Part shown: positions 13,101 to 28,100 of the stretch, piece by piece
How positions within the stretch are numbered: position 1 is the first letter of the stretch
Layout: every line of letters begins with the position of its first letter
NCBI GenBank assembly: GCA_037349315.1
Contig: JBAIAC010000007.1
Coordinates: 54,151,001 to 54,215,000 of the forward strand
Direction: 5' to 3'
Length of the DNA: 64,000 nt
Origin: Chelydra serpentina
Lineage: Eukaryota; Chordata; Testudines; Chelydridae
Position numbers and translations under genes: made by a program
The notes under the pieces: model-generated
Seen by the model: only the letters and a program-made list of their open reading frames with translations
The model's database searches: none
Told to the model about the DNA's origin: nothing

Positions 13101-16100
13101 AGAGTAGGAATTGGTAATGCTCTTAAAACTACACTTTTCACGTATTTGAGGCACATCCTAAGGGATTCCTTATTTTTATAAGAAATGTTCTCAGTCACAC
13201 AACTGCGCCTCTCCCTGCACTGCTGCTCAAACAGGACAGAAATGGGACTGCACCCAACTTGTCAAGCTGCAGCAGCAGTCTGGCTTAGAGTGGTTTTACC
13301 TGAGCAGATCCCACATGCTGTGCATGGCAGGCTGGCTGAGGAGAGGCAGCAGCACCTCAGACGTCAAACGCTCCACTTCCTCCAGGCAGTCAATTGGATT
13401 TAGTGATGGCTGCAGAAATCATTGAAAAAGGGGCATGTCTGAAGACATTCAAATGAAGTGAACAAACTATTCTTGAAGAAGCAACAAAGAGTCCTGTGGC
13501 ATCTTATAAACTAACAGACGTATTGGAGCATAAGCTTTCGTGGGTGAATAGCCACTTCTTCAGAAAGCTTATGCTCCAATACATCTGTTAAGTCTATAAG
13601 GTGCCACAGGACTCTTTGTCGCTTCTACACATCCAGACTAACACGGCTACACCTCTGATACTTTAAACTATTCTTGGGGAAGACAGAGCTTGATTTATCT
13701 TTTTCCTCCCCTTTTGTTTAAAATAGTTCTTTGCCCTATACACACAGATTTTTGCTTAGCAATAATACCATGGGTTACAGTAAGTTGCTACAGGTGGATA
13801 AGCCTCCCACTACACCAATAAGAGACCCCAATGTGCTGACCTTTCCATTAAACACAGATACAAAACTATGTTGTCTGTTTCAGGACTGAAGGACTACAAT
13901 TACAACACAAGAGCTAATGCAACTGCCTTGTTATTTAAAGGTGGGTAGCTCTAGTGCAGTGTTAGCAAAGACTTCAAGAGAATCAGCAGCACACAAGGAG
14001 ATCAGCTTAGCCTCGGAGGCTGAATAGTTCCCAAACATCATCCTAGATGAGCAATGCACATGATAGCATTTTACACTCCCAACACAGGGCCTTTAGGGGA
14101 CCTTTCCATTTCTCCTTCCCTCAATAAGGAACACTTGAGATTAAAGAAGCATTGGAGAGAATTTTGCATCTCCTTCACCTCACCAGAATGCAGTCACCCC
14201 ACAAAGAACAAACTAAATTCCTCTCCAGAAAGCAACTCAGCTGATTATTCAGTGAAGTAGAGATGCACACCTCAGTTCTGCGCCTTCTAATGGGCACGGC
14301 ATAAGGAAGCGATGATAGTCACCACTGTATGATTGCTACTGTGACAGATATGACAATATACTGCAATATCCCAGACAAACCTTATGGAATTAAGTATTTG
14401 AAGAATCCATTGTACTAAAAATGCAAATATTTCTATACTATTGTGGACTATATAGAACTTCTTATGGAGGAACACAGGATTCATGCAATTACTGGGAAGT
14501 ACTGGGGACTTCAAAGGACTTTTGGGGACAATACGCATGAAGTGGATTGTCTAGAAAACACTTGGGGTCAGAGGAATGCAAATGACCCACCTCGAAATCC
14601 ATCCTTTTGAATCTGCACCTTGAGCAGAAAACCGTTGTTTAGCTGATTACCTATTCACGGTCTCTTCAAAGGCCCAAACCAGATAACTGAGTAACTCTAA
14701 GAGTCATAAGGGTTCTTATTCTGAGCAAAGGGTCTTACAAACTTGAAGCTTCAGGAAAACTCCTGTGCGGGGGTTTGAAGCACTGCTGACCTGTCAGAGG
14801 TCTTGTTGTTGGAGTGATCTCTGGTAAGTTTATTAGCATGCGTATAGGTTATTTTATTGTTTTCTGTATGTTTTCTCTGTAACGCTTTTACCTTAAGAGT
14901 AAAATGTGCTTGCTTATAAAGATCTGTGTGGTAACTGATAACTGGCAATTACACTGTCTACTGTTTCTAAAGAGAAGGCAAAAGAAGTCTGCATAGGCAG
15001 CCTGTCTTTTGTGGGGGATATCCTAGTATAGTTAGGGGACTGCGCAGTCTGGAAATACCCTGGTCAGAAGGGATAAAGAGACACGCCTCCCTCCAAGAGA
15101 AGCAATGTCTGGGGAGCCAGAAAAGATGCCCTTGCTACACCACAGAGGGGGAAAATAAAGGTGCAATTGCCGTGAACTGCGACAATAACAGAGAGATTTT
15201 CGTACCAGCCAATTAATGTTTTGCATATTTTTAAATCTCATCTAACCACAAGAACATTATTGGGGATAAATAACCTTTGTACTGGCAGGGTTTTACGCAT
15301 CATTTTTTCTTTCTTTTTAAAGAAAAAACATTCTAGAATTAGAATTCAAGGTTCTTAAAAAAATGATTTCTAAATATCCCAGGAGGACTGGATGGCATAA
15401 ATGTCTGGCAATGAGTGTTAGAGACGTCAAACACTAATGCCACCAGTTCAAACCCAGCCCCAAGTTTGTAGCAACTGAGTCATTAGCATCTTTTGGCTAT
15501 TTGGTGGCCTATTTAAAATGAGCTGGAGGTCTCCATCCACTTCCTAGCGGACAACTCTCCACACCACTTGAACTGGCACTACAGTGCACATGTTTTGAGC
15601 ACTCTCAGAGGGGGCAGCAAAGGCTGAATGGCCAGAGATACCAAATTATCCCACACCCTTAAAAAGATATTTCTTCCAGGTCAGGGTTGAGGCCTTTTGG
15701 CGGGGCAGTGCAGAGGATGCTTACACTGTAGCTGCCTGTCTGATACTTTTGCTGTGAATAAATGTAAGATGTCAGGCTGATGTATTTTGAGACTTGACAC
15801 GTTTCAGAAAATTCACTTTAAAGATGGTCATGTACCATGCCAGTTATTGGGTTCCTCTCCCTGTCCTTACAGAACTTTACCTCAAATGCCCTTTGGCAGC
15901 AAATACACTCATCTTCATTGTTCCTATTCTCCAAATACTGATGGGATGAGACTCAGTCACAGGGAAAACAGGATTGTGGGCACCGCTGAATTTGAAGGAC
16001 ATTGGCAGTTCAGCCAATGGTTCCCTGCAGTTTAAAGGCTGTCTAACCTGGCTTTAAGGACTGGCGATCAGTGTATAGTCCTCAACATGCTGTCAGCTAC

Positions 16101-19100
16101 ATTTCCTTCTAACTTGGAATTCAGGAGTTAGGAAGAAAACACACAGGCAGGTGACATGGAATGATGTCCTGATTCTTTAACATGCCTTACCTGTTGGCTG
16201 CAAACGCTGTAGTAAACCCCCAAGTAGATGATGTATGTTGTTGTAAGAGGCTGGAGAGCTTGCCAGGTTTCCAGTCGGGATATCTCCTGGACAGACCTCC
16301 TCAGACTGGTCTCCAAGAAGGGTCTCAGGCCTGACACCTGATTCCAGGTGACTGGTGGAGGAGGAATCTGCTCTCCATCTCCTGGACCACTACTGCAATG
16401 TAACAGAAGGATGACATGGCAAAGGGGAATTTCTCAGCAAGAGTCTTATCCTTGAAACATCACAGCTAAAAATAGACTTTCCAGTTATGTGCAGCCTTAA
16501 AGACTGGCAGACACTAGGGAAAGGTACCAGCTCAGAACCACCACAAACCTGCCCAATCTGCCTCATGGATGTACATAGTGCCAGCATTATGTGTGTCTGT
16601 CCTTTTACTAGCAGCTTTTTAACTGCTGGTGCGCCTTGAGTAGATGCCTGCGTGGAATGACCTGTAACAGCTTCAGATCTCTCTTAAGGGGCTCCAGCTA
16701 ATTGAGAATGTACCAGTATGTGTTAATATTCTCACCCGATCCTACTGCCCCTACCTGCATTCCCTTCTACTTATCTACTTTAAATTTATCTGCCATGCTG
16801 ACCCAATCACCCAATTTGGGTAGATCTCTCTGGAGGCGCCTTGCTCTCTTCCAACCAACCATCTTCAGGAAATTCTACTGCTTCGCTATCTACTTCTCCT
16901 CTACAGCAGTAATAAATATTAAGACACTGGACTCAATATTGATTCCCTGGGGGAACCCATTATAAATGTTTTTTCACTATGAGATTTAGCTATTTACTCC
17001 CACTCATCCTCATAGAAATAAGGGGAAGGAGACAGACAGTGATTGTCTGATATTCAGTAAAATAAGGGAGAGCTGTGGCGAATACATACAGAAGAATGGC
17101 AGAATGCATTGATAGCTCATGGAAAAATCCTCACTGCAAAAAATTGGGATGGGCAGGAGGGAGATGAGTAGAGTAGTGAGGAACGTAGTAAAAGGTTTAG
17201 CTCATTCCCCCTGAGGAACTTTGATATGGTCTTGAAGTGAGGTGTTTTATACCTATGGAATTTGCAAACAAGAATACTCATGTCATTGTCAAGTTAAAAT
17301 TCATACACCTTTTTCTCATATATCGCTGTCACTCAGAGATTCTGAAAGGTGAAGGAATTTCTAAAATTTAATTTGCTTTCCACCATTCACTTTCTGCACC
17401 TCACTCAGTTTGCACCAGTGATTCTCAACCTGCGGCCCATGGGCTGCTTGTGGCCCAATCAGCAAGGAGCTGCGGCCCATGTGAATCCTCAGGGCCACAG
17501 AGGTAGTACCGGATGCAGCCCACAATGGTAAATAGGTTGAGAACCACTGGTTTGGACAATGAAATGAGGCAAGTCAGTTTCACTTTGTTACTGCTCATCA
17601 AGTGCCTGGTTCTCACGTACACTAACGCAAGCTGTTGCAGCTCAATTTCCAACCCTTACAAGGAGCAATCAAAGGGAATCCAAAAGAGGCATAAAAACTT
17701 GCTTTTCATTCAAAATAAAACCACCATGGAATAGGTTTATTTGAGTGGCATTTTATGGAGGACCAAAGGCTGCTTTATTAATGATGCCCATTTCCCCTCA
17801 CCAGTTCTCAGGTGTCACTTTTTAAACTACAGCTGACCAGCACCACCATGGGAATTCACTTAAGAACAGCCATACTGGATCAGACCAAAGGTCCATCTAG
17901 CCCAGTATCCTGTCTTCTGACAGTGGCCAGTGCCAGGTGCCCAGAGGGAATGAACAGAACAGGTAATCATCAAGTGATTCATCCCCCGTCACCCATTCCC
18001 AGCTTCTGGCAAACAGAGGCTAGGGGACACCATGCCTGCCCATCCTGGCTAATAGCCATTGATGGACCTATCTTCCATGAATTTATCTAGTTCTTTTTCG
18101 AACTCTGTTATAGTCTTGGCCTTCACAACATCCTCTAGCAAAGAGTTCCAGAGGTTGACTGTGCGTTGTGTGAAGAAATACTTCCATTTGTTTGTTTTAA
18201 GCCTGCTGCCTATTAATTTCATTTGGTGCCCCCTAGTTCTTGTGTTATGAGGAGGAGTAAATAAACGTCCTTATTTACTTTCTCCACACCAGTCATGATT
18301 TTATATACTTCTATCATATCCCCCCTTAGTCATCTCTTTTCCAAGTTGAAAAGTCCCGGTCTTATTAATCTCTCCTCACACGGAAGCCAATCCATACCCC
18401 TAATCATTTTCTGAACCTTTTCCAATTCCAATGAATCTTTTTTGAGATTGGGGTGACCATATCTGCACACAGTATTCAATATGTGGGCATACCATTGATT
18501 TATATAGAGTCAGTACAATATTATCTATCTCTTTCTTAATGACTCCCAACATTCTGTTAGCTTTTTTGACTGCTGCTACACATTTGAGTGGATGTTTTCA
18601 GAGAACAATCCACAATGACTCCAAGATATTTCTTAAGTGGTAATAGTTGATTTAGACCCCATCATTTTATATGTATAGTTGGGATTATGTTTTCTAATGT
18701 GCATTACTTTGCATTTATCAACATTGAATGTCATCTGCCATTTTGATGGCCAGTCACCCAGTTTTGAGAGATCCTTTTGTAACTCTTCTCAGTCTGCCTG
18801 GGATTTAACTATTTTGAGTAATTTTGTATCATCTGCAAATTTTGCCACCTCACTGTTTACCCCTTTTTTCCCAGATCATTTATGAATATGTTGAATAGGA
18901 CTGGTCTCAGTACATATCCTTGGGGACACCACTATTTACCTCTCTCCATTCTGAAAATTGACCATTTATTCCTACCTTTTGTTTCCTCTCTCTTAACCAC
19001 TCCTAAACAGGTGACCTTCAGGATGCATGAGCAGCACTCTCACCTGTGGAGTGATGGGAGGACAATAACCAGGTCCTCAATGGGAGAAACTAGTGTTCCT

Positions 19101-22100
19101 GGGAAAGTGCTTCAATGATGCACTTTTTAAATTCAGTTGACTACAACTTTCATTACACAGACGTACCGGGTACTGGATAGATCAACTCTGTCTCTAATCT
19201 CCACGTACATCCCCATCTCTAGTCACTGTCTTGTTCCTCCTTATGTCACACCCAATGCACTAGATAACCTACTTCAGCTACTCTCAAAACACGTGTCCTT
19301 TTGCAGAATTGCTACAAAACCCAGGAACATCTTTGGGACAGGGATCCTGCTTTCTTCTATGTATTACACACTGTTGAGCACACTGACGGTACCTCTGGAA
19401 AACATGACTGTTAAGAGGACACTGTCACATAGCTTAAGATATCCAAAGTGAAGGTTAAACAAAATGGGAGGGTAGTCCAGTCTACATTCATGCTTCTGCG
19501 AGGGTACTGCAGACAGTGCCCTGGAGAAAACTAGACAGTGTTCCTTTAAAACCACAGTTGATAGAAAGTGACAGACCTACCTGCTGAGCTGGGCCTGCAG
19601 CTCTGCCGTGCAGCCTGCAGTTTGAGTCACGTGGGTCAGCAGGGTGACCAGAGCTGTAGCTCGCTGGATGGAAAGTGGAAATGTGGGGTTTTCCTGGCAA
19701 TCACTTAGCAAGTGGGGCAGGGACTGGAGAATCTTCACCAGCACGGGGTAGAGATCCCTGCAGTTTGTGACGGGGATGGGGTGGGGAGGACGAGTAAAAA
19801 AACACAACCAGGAGAATGTCATTCCAAGCTCAGCAGAAAGGGAATGTTCAATCAGTGCAAAGTTCTTCCTGATAGATAGGGCAGTGCCCTAGCATAACAA
19901 AGTATTTATACCACACTCACTGCTCTAACATTCAATCACCTGCCCAAACTAACATACCTTAAGGAATCCTCTTTGGTTTCTCTCCCCACTCCTCCTTGGC
20001 GTTAAGATTTTTTTTTAAAGATAATCCTAAATATCCTGATCTTAGTCAGCGGGTTTGGCGTATTGGGGGATGGATGTTGTGGAAGTACTATTATGAAGTG
20101 ACAAGTCTCCCACCTGGGCCTGATTCAGTGAAATTTCCCATCATCCTAATCTCTTCTGAAAGGGAGCTCCATAGCCAAAGCCCCGCCACTGAAAAAGCTC
20201 TGTCCTCCACTCCTACGAACCACATTCCTCTGGGGAACAAGTCTATGGCTGCAGGATAGCACAGTTATCAGAAGAAGACTGTAGATGAAGAGGAAGAGTG
20301 GATCCCTGAGGTAGCCTGGACCCAGCCCACTAACGTTTAGTCTGTGTCGTTTAGCAGGCATGCTGCTGCTTGTTGGACCATTCAGAGATTTCTTACAGAT
20401 GTCGGGTTCATTCATAGGTGTGTTGCAACAACTGAGCCTGGAGGTCATGAATGCATAGGCCACCCATGTTACATGAAAGAGCTGAATCCAGTCGTGAACT
20501 GCTGGGAGAGTGGGAATTTCTTGTCGTGTGGAGAAGGAGCAGCACGATGCTGGTGCTAATACTCATTTAAACGAGGTAGATCATGAAAGGACAGAAGAAG
20601 TTGAGGTCACAACACAGAAATCAATGGAAGCTAGGTTTTACAGCACCCTGGGGAGGCTCCACAGATCCCTGCAATTACCTGCCCTGGAACAGGAAAGCTC
20701 ATTCTCTTCATTACACAGACACTGAGTCCCCATTTCTCCAGGTTTGGGCCATACCTGTAGAGATCACAGGATTGACCATAGCCAGCAGCCACAGCCCACA
20801 GCCGGAAAGCCTCAGTGCTCAGCCTTATGGCTTCCTCCCTGCGCAGAGGCAGATCCTGGGGATCTTCGGCTATATACCGACTCAGTCGACTCTTTAGCTC
20901 AAATTTATTAAGCTGGAAAGAATAAGCAGACAAATGAAGAAGTAAGATGTGTGTCTTCTTTGGGTCTTTATCACTAGAGTCTCATGCACTGATACAGCTG
21001 CAGCCTCCATTCACAGATTCGAAGGCTAGAAGGGACTATTGTGATCATCTAGTCTGATGTTCCGTATAACACAAGCCATAGAATGTCCCCAAAATAATTC
21101 TGAGAATGCATGTTTTTTGAAAAGGTCAATCTTGATTTAAAAGTTATTGGTGATGGGGAATCTACCAAGACCCTCACTGTTAAAAATGTATGCCTTATTA
21201 CTAGTCAGAATTTGTCTAGCTTCAACTTCCAGCCACAGGACCACGTTATACCTTTCTCTGCTTGATTATGCCCATTATCAAATATTTGTTCCCCACCTAC
21301 GTACTTATAGACTGCAATCAAATAACTCATTAATCTCCTCTTTAAGCTAAATAGATCCAATTCCTTGACTCTGTCACTGTAAGGCATGTTTTCTAATCCC
21401 TTGATCATTCTCATGGACCTTCTGTACCCTCTCCAAATCATCATCAACATCCTCCTTGAATTGTGGGCACCAGAACTGGACACACTATTGGAGCAGCGGA
21501 TGCACCGGGTGCCAAATACAAAGATAAAATAGCCTCTCTGCTCTTACTCGATTCGCCCGTTTAAGTATCCAAGGACTGCACTAATCCCTGTTGGCCACAG
21601 CGTCACACTGGGACCTCACATTCAGCTGATTATCCACCATGATCTCAAAATCTTTTTCAGAGTCACTGCTTCTCGGGATAGCTCCCCCATTCTGTAAAGA
21701 TGGTTCCCAATCTTGGTTCCTGGATGTATACATTTACATTTACCCATATTAAAACACATAGTTTGCTTGTGCCCAGGTTACCATACAGTGATGTACATCA
21801 CTCTGTATCAGTGGCCTGTCCTCTTCATTATTTCCCACTCTCCAATTTGTGTGTCATCTGCAAATTTTCTCAGTGATTATTTTGCGTTTTTTTTCCAGTT
21901 TACTGATCAAAATGTAAAAGAGCATAGGGCCAACAACTGATCCCTGTGGAACCCCACTAGAAATACATCGTTCTATGATGATTTCCTGTTTACAATTACA
22001 TTTTGAGACCTATCAGTTAGCCAGTTTCTAATTCATTTAATGTGTGCAATGCTAATTTTAATTCAACCCATTCTAAACTCCCCTTTATAATCATACAGGT

Positions 22101-25100
22101 CACTGTCACATTCAAAGTTATCGGTTTAGTTTGTGTTACATTAAGGTTACATTTATAAGGGGGTAATAAATGATCAATAGATGTTACAAGCATGTTACAA
22201 ACATGTTATAGATGTTATAAGCAACCCACTGTGGGACTAACATTCTATAACAACTGATTAACCTTTTATTAAAAGCCTACTAATCCTTTATAAGCCATTT
22301 ATAAATGGAACCTTAATATAAAACTGTGACCTAATTTTTGATATTTAGTGGTTGTTCAATAGATTTTCCTCTTTCAAAATGGGGTCTCTCATGTCTGTTC
22401 AGGTGCTTTATTTGATAATGGACTCTTGCTCTCTTGGAAATGTTCAGGTTTTAATTTAGTTTCTTGGATATCAATTTATTAGGAGCCTCTACAAATACTT
22501 AATTGAAAACTCCAAGAGGTGCCTGCTGTATTATGATGGGTACCTGCCAGCCATGCTGACTTCACAGGCTGCCTTGCATAACTGACTTCGTTTGTTTTTC
22601 TGATTGGTTGTTGGAAGTGAGGTCATCAGTTTGATGGGGAGGGATAGCGTAAAACAGGGGTCGGCAACCTTTCAGAAGTGGTGTGCTGAGTCTTCATTTA
22701 TTCACTCTAATTTAAGGTTTCGCGTGCCAGTGATACGTTTTAACGTTTTTAGAAGGTCTCTTTCTATAAGTCTATAATATATAACTAAACTATTGTTCTA
22801 TATAAAGTAAATAAGGTTTCTAAAATGTTTAAGAAGCTTCATTTAAAATTAAATTAAAATACAGAGCCCCCCAGACTGGTGGCCAGGACCCGGGCAGTGT
22901 GAGTGTCACTGAAAATCAGCTTGTGGCACGCGTGCCATAGGTTGCCTACCGCTGACGTAAAGGAAGAACGACTATTTCTGAAGGCAGATTACCTGCCAAG
23001 TATCCAGCTCCCTTCATCCTCTTTATGTGGTTTCATTAAGTAATGGACTCAAGGAGGAGTGCGAGAAAGCACCTGGTACCTTCTTAGGTGGAACAGCTGT
23101 AAGAGGGCACCTCTACAGAGATGCTGCCAGCACTTTCCCAACACACGTCCACACACACACACTCGGCCTCCTATGAGGATTGTCTGACCTTCAGAGATAC
23201 CCCTTAACAGTCTAATTATGTAGAACATGTGCAGTTGGCAGCATACAGCTGAGAGACACAGAGATGGAGGGGCTGGGAGTTACACTGCTAATATTTAAGT
23301 GTTTGGAAGCCAGCTGCTTTTCTTCATTCCAGAGATGGATCCAAATGAGAACCCAGATCCAACCTTCCCTCCACATGAACTCTGGGTCCAACTCTGTAGC
23401 TCAGACCCATCCCTAGTTAATTCCCTCCCTTTATTTAGAAAACAAGGCATATTCAAACCAGTGCTTCCACTTCTGCCCCTTGGGACCGGAAAGGTCATGC
23501 TAAATCATACTGCTTACCAGTCTGGCTGTTGCATTCCTCCCCCCAGATGCCAGGACTCTGATTAACTTCATGGCGGTGGCACATGCAACTCCATGGAGGC
23601 TGGTGAGCAAGTGCCCTGGTTCTGCTACCCAGGGATCCCACTGGATAGGGAGAAACTCTCTAACAATGGTTTCAATCAGCCGAGGACAAGCCAGGAGCTG
23701 TACAAAAGCAAGCAACAAAGACATTGATTCTCAGGACAGGAAAGCAACTCCGGCAGTTTGACTGTCAGCAGGAGCAAGTAGCACAACAATACTGTTGTAC
23801 TTCTTATCCCCTCTCCATTTCTCCATCTTCTTCCTCACTGTTCCCCCTCCTCACCCATCACCCTCTTCTCTCTAACCTTCTGCACAGGTGGGTACCTGAC
23901 TGCATGCTTCAGAGGAGTGCCTTGCTACTCGGGTGAGAATATCCAGGATGTCCAGAACTACAGTGGGGACTGGTCGCACCACCTCAAGGACGTACCTCAG
24001 CCGATGAAGAAACTGAGTCTTCAGAAGCCCCTGCAAGACAAAGAAAACAAAAACAAATCCATCACGTTCCTAACATTAGCTCTACACACAGTGTTCATGG
24101 TACAGCTGCTGGAGAGAAAGCCCTGTGAAATAGGCGTTTATTTATAAGAACAGGATTTTAAACCATCCTTTGTTTTAAAGGGAGAACTCTCCGCTAAGAG
24201 CTGCCAGTGTGAAGACAAACAAGTATACGTTGGGATAGAGAGGAAGAGCAACTGAACTTCCATATGGGATCAGACCAGTGCATGAGGGATCCAAACCCAC
24301 ATGCTTCAGCGCATTAGCCAACTACTGACTGACGGGGGAATAGGAAGACATTTCCGCCATAACAGACAATTATGAAATAATGTGGCTATACGGGTTCTTC
24401 CCCCTTTTTCTTACTCAGCTAAGACTAGCCTCTGATCCCCGTCTAGTCCAGTATCCTGTTTCTGGCAGTTGCCAGTACCAGAAACTGAGAATGGACAGTT
24501 AATCCCATTTTATAGGTAGGAAAACTGAGGCACAGAAAGATTAGGTGACTTTTTTAGGGTTAAACAGTGGGAGATCAGAGTCAGTGTCAAAGGCAGGAAC
24601 AGAATCTGAAAGTCAAGTGACATTTATTCATTTTTGGACCTGGAAAGCAGGCATTTCCAAAAACAGGTGGAATTTACTACTCCTGTTTTATGGTAACATC
24701 TTGGTGATCTGTTCTGGCATTTAATATAAAATGCACTTGCAATAAATCTAGAGGGAATTGAATTTCAAAGCAGCAGCAGATTCATATGGCTATGACATAG
24801 CTGTGGAGGTGCATAGAATGGACTTGTATCTTGAAAGGTCCTTTGCAAATCTTCTTCCTATGATAAGAGTCAGTATGGGAGGATATAGGCTTCTTAAATC
24901 CCTCAAAATTGCACCTTCCAACTACATTCATGGTCATCCTCATGCTCTACTTCTTGTGACCGCAGCTCTATAAATGTTCTGTAAAAGCATACCACCTTCT
25001 TATGCACGTTGGACATGACCCTACCACTGCAGTCGTCTTGTTCCCAGCTAGTGCAAGCCTGCAACTTGCTGGGATTATCTAAGGGTATGTCTATACTTAC

Positions 25101-28100
25101 GCGTCCGGTCGGAGGCGCGGGATCGATGTTCTGGGTTCGATTTATCGCGTCTTGTCTAGACGCGATAAATCGAACCAGGAAGTGCTCCCCCGTCGACGCC
25201 GGTAATCCTGCTCTGCGAACGGAGCAGGCGGAGTCGACGGGGGAGCCTGCGCGCCGCGTGTGGACCACAGGTAAGTTCGAACTAAGATACTTCGACTTCA
25301 GCTACGTTATTAACGTAGCTGAAGTTGCATATCTTAGTTTGACAGGGGGGGTTAGTGTAGACCTAGCCTAAGTATCTCCCAATTCATTACAAAAATCAAA
25401 TCAACAGGTGTTAAGAAGATGCCATAATTTTTGGCATTGAAAACAGTTTAGTTTCCTCTCCTCAGCTGTTTTTAATAGCCCTGTTTCTGCTCATCAGTTG
25501 TCATCAATATCATGTTGAACACTCCTATCTTAGTTGTCACAAAGACATGCATCCAACCAAACAGACCTCTGAAGACGCTAAAATGCCACTGACACAAGAC
25601 TGATCAAATGTATGACTTCTTTGGTTATAGAACCTTCTGCTGTCAACCGACTACCGGATAGATAAAACAATTCAGCCATCCAATTTCACTGCCGTTTACA
25701 TGCAGTGTCGGCAGGTCATTCATTTCTGTTTTTATAGGAGGCATGCATAGCTTTGTTTTTAACACCATTGGTCTTAAATCCATAGATCCTGCAATTTTTC
25801 GCAGCTCTTCCAGCATTATTTGGAGAGAGTACTGACCAACTACAGTTAAGGCAACATCATCCACATACGAGATCTTCTAAAGATGAATCTTTAAAATTTC
25901 GGACCTCCTACTTTGGCCTCAACCAGCTTTGTCATCAGACAGTCTATCAGAACAGTAAATAACGTTGGGGAGTGAACGCACACCTGGCACACCTGATTCT
26001 ACCGGAAAAAAAACAATACAACTGTTGACCCTCATACATCTAAACATGCTGTGGTACAACTCCACCACTAGGCACACTAAAACCTCAGGCATCCCATACT
26101 AGCATAGCAGTACCCTCACTGCTGATGGATGCACTGAGTCAAGAGTGGCTGCAGAATCTATAAGCACAATCTGAACTTCCTCTTGTCACTCTAATCATTT
26201 TTCAGCAACATTCCACAAAGCATATATAGCATGGATTGACCAGTATGGAAACCATACTGGTTGTCTCTCATTTTGTACAAGCTGATCGCTGTCCTTTTTT
26301 TAAAAAGGGATGAAGCAGCCCCTTTTCCAATCTTCTGGAATGTGACTGGTTTCCGAAATGTTTAAGACAACTAAAAGCTGGACCTTAACAATATTTCATC
26401 AAAACTGCTCAAGAGTGAAGACCAGGTACTTTATTATTTTGTAACTGTTGGATCACAAACAGCATTTCCTCTAATGTCACCGGCCTGTTTCTACTGGGCT
26501 CATTTTTGGATTAAGGTTGTAGCTAACATCTTGTGGGCATCTGTTCATTAATTCACAAAAATTCATGTTAGTTCAGATTAGTCATTACACTAGTTGAGAA
26601 CAGCAATCACATCAGCAGGATTTGGCAGTTATACTGATCTGAGAATGACAAACTTTTCATTCAGCACCACAAGCTGAGTTCTCCTCTGCTTTGATCCAGG
26701 TCTCCGTTACTACTCCTTTAAACACACTGCCAGTATCTCTGAGTAGAACAGAGATCTAGCTACCCTTGAGCTGCTCAGCTGGAGTATCCCAGGGAAACAG
26801 AGTAACATGGTAACAGCCGAACACAGCCTTAAGCACTTGGGTCAAAATGCTATAATTGAGGATCAATATACCACAGTGAGTAATGGTGGCCATACTATCA
26901 TTACCTAGAAGGTTGGCTGAGATAACAAAAATGACTGTGTTTCTAGGTCTCACATCAGTGGGACAGGGATGAAGAGAAGCACATGGAGAATTCACATTAA
27001 AGTTATAAGGGTTTAATTGCAAGATGCAAGTATAAGAGGGAGGTGGATGAATTATTAGGTGGTCTCACTTAAGTTACATGCCATAAACGATGGTGACATC
27101 AAGGTCAATAATGTTCCAGAAATCAGACTGGAATTTCAATGTACAGGTCCATTTAGCTAGCTTTAACAGCACATACAGCCTTCATGCAGATATGGTTTTG
27201 CTGGCAAGATTCCAGACATAGCTATGGGTTTACCTTTATGACATCATACCGGGCCACATCTGGATCTGGCTTGTTTTCATCCTTTGATTTTTTTCCTTGT
27301 GTCTGTTCCATTAGAGTCAATTCTTCCTCTTCCTCTTCCTCCTCCTCTTCACTGTTGGGGGTGAAGGGGAACACAGCCATCCCCTGGTACCATGAGAAAG
27401 TCTGGTCAAGATACTCCTGTAAGGAAAAGAAAAGCACATACATAAATTATAGCAAATGGAGGGTGGAAAGGGAAGCGTTTTAAAAATGCTTTTGAATACA
27501 AGCCAGTGCAGCCCAAAATGGGAACAAGAAACCATGGTGTATTCACAAAGCCCAAGTCTAAGCTAAAGGGACCTGGGGAGGATGCCAACCTAAGGCTGGT
27601 CCAAATTCCACTGAGACAAAAGCATTCTAAACAGATATGTAGGATGGGTAGTAACTGTTTAACCAGTGGTTACCTCGAAGGTGAGATTCTTGGGTTCTAT
27701 TCTGGTTTCTACCACTGGCTCACTGTTGACCTCAAATGCATCACTTAGAGGGGCACTTGAGTTAAAACATATGTTAAAATAAGTGTTATCCATTTTCTTC
27801 TATAGCAAACTTTGTTTACTTTTGCACCTTTCTCAGCTTGGGCAATGAACATATAGACTAGACAGCTTTACTTTTGTTTCTATCCCATTTCACATTCAGA
27901 TTCTCCTGCTCTAGAATAAGGCCATAAATATTTGAGCTTCCACCACTTCAGAGAAATGTTTCCATCCAAACCAAACCTGTTTTCCAGAGAATATTTTTAA
28001 CTGCAGAAAAAGCTTATTTTATTTTTTTAAATGAAAACTAAATTTGAGGCTTCAACTACTTCACAGAGTCCCTTTAAACTCTTATCACTTGGTCTGACAA

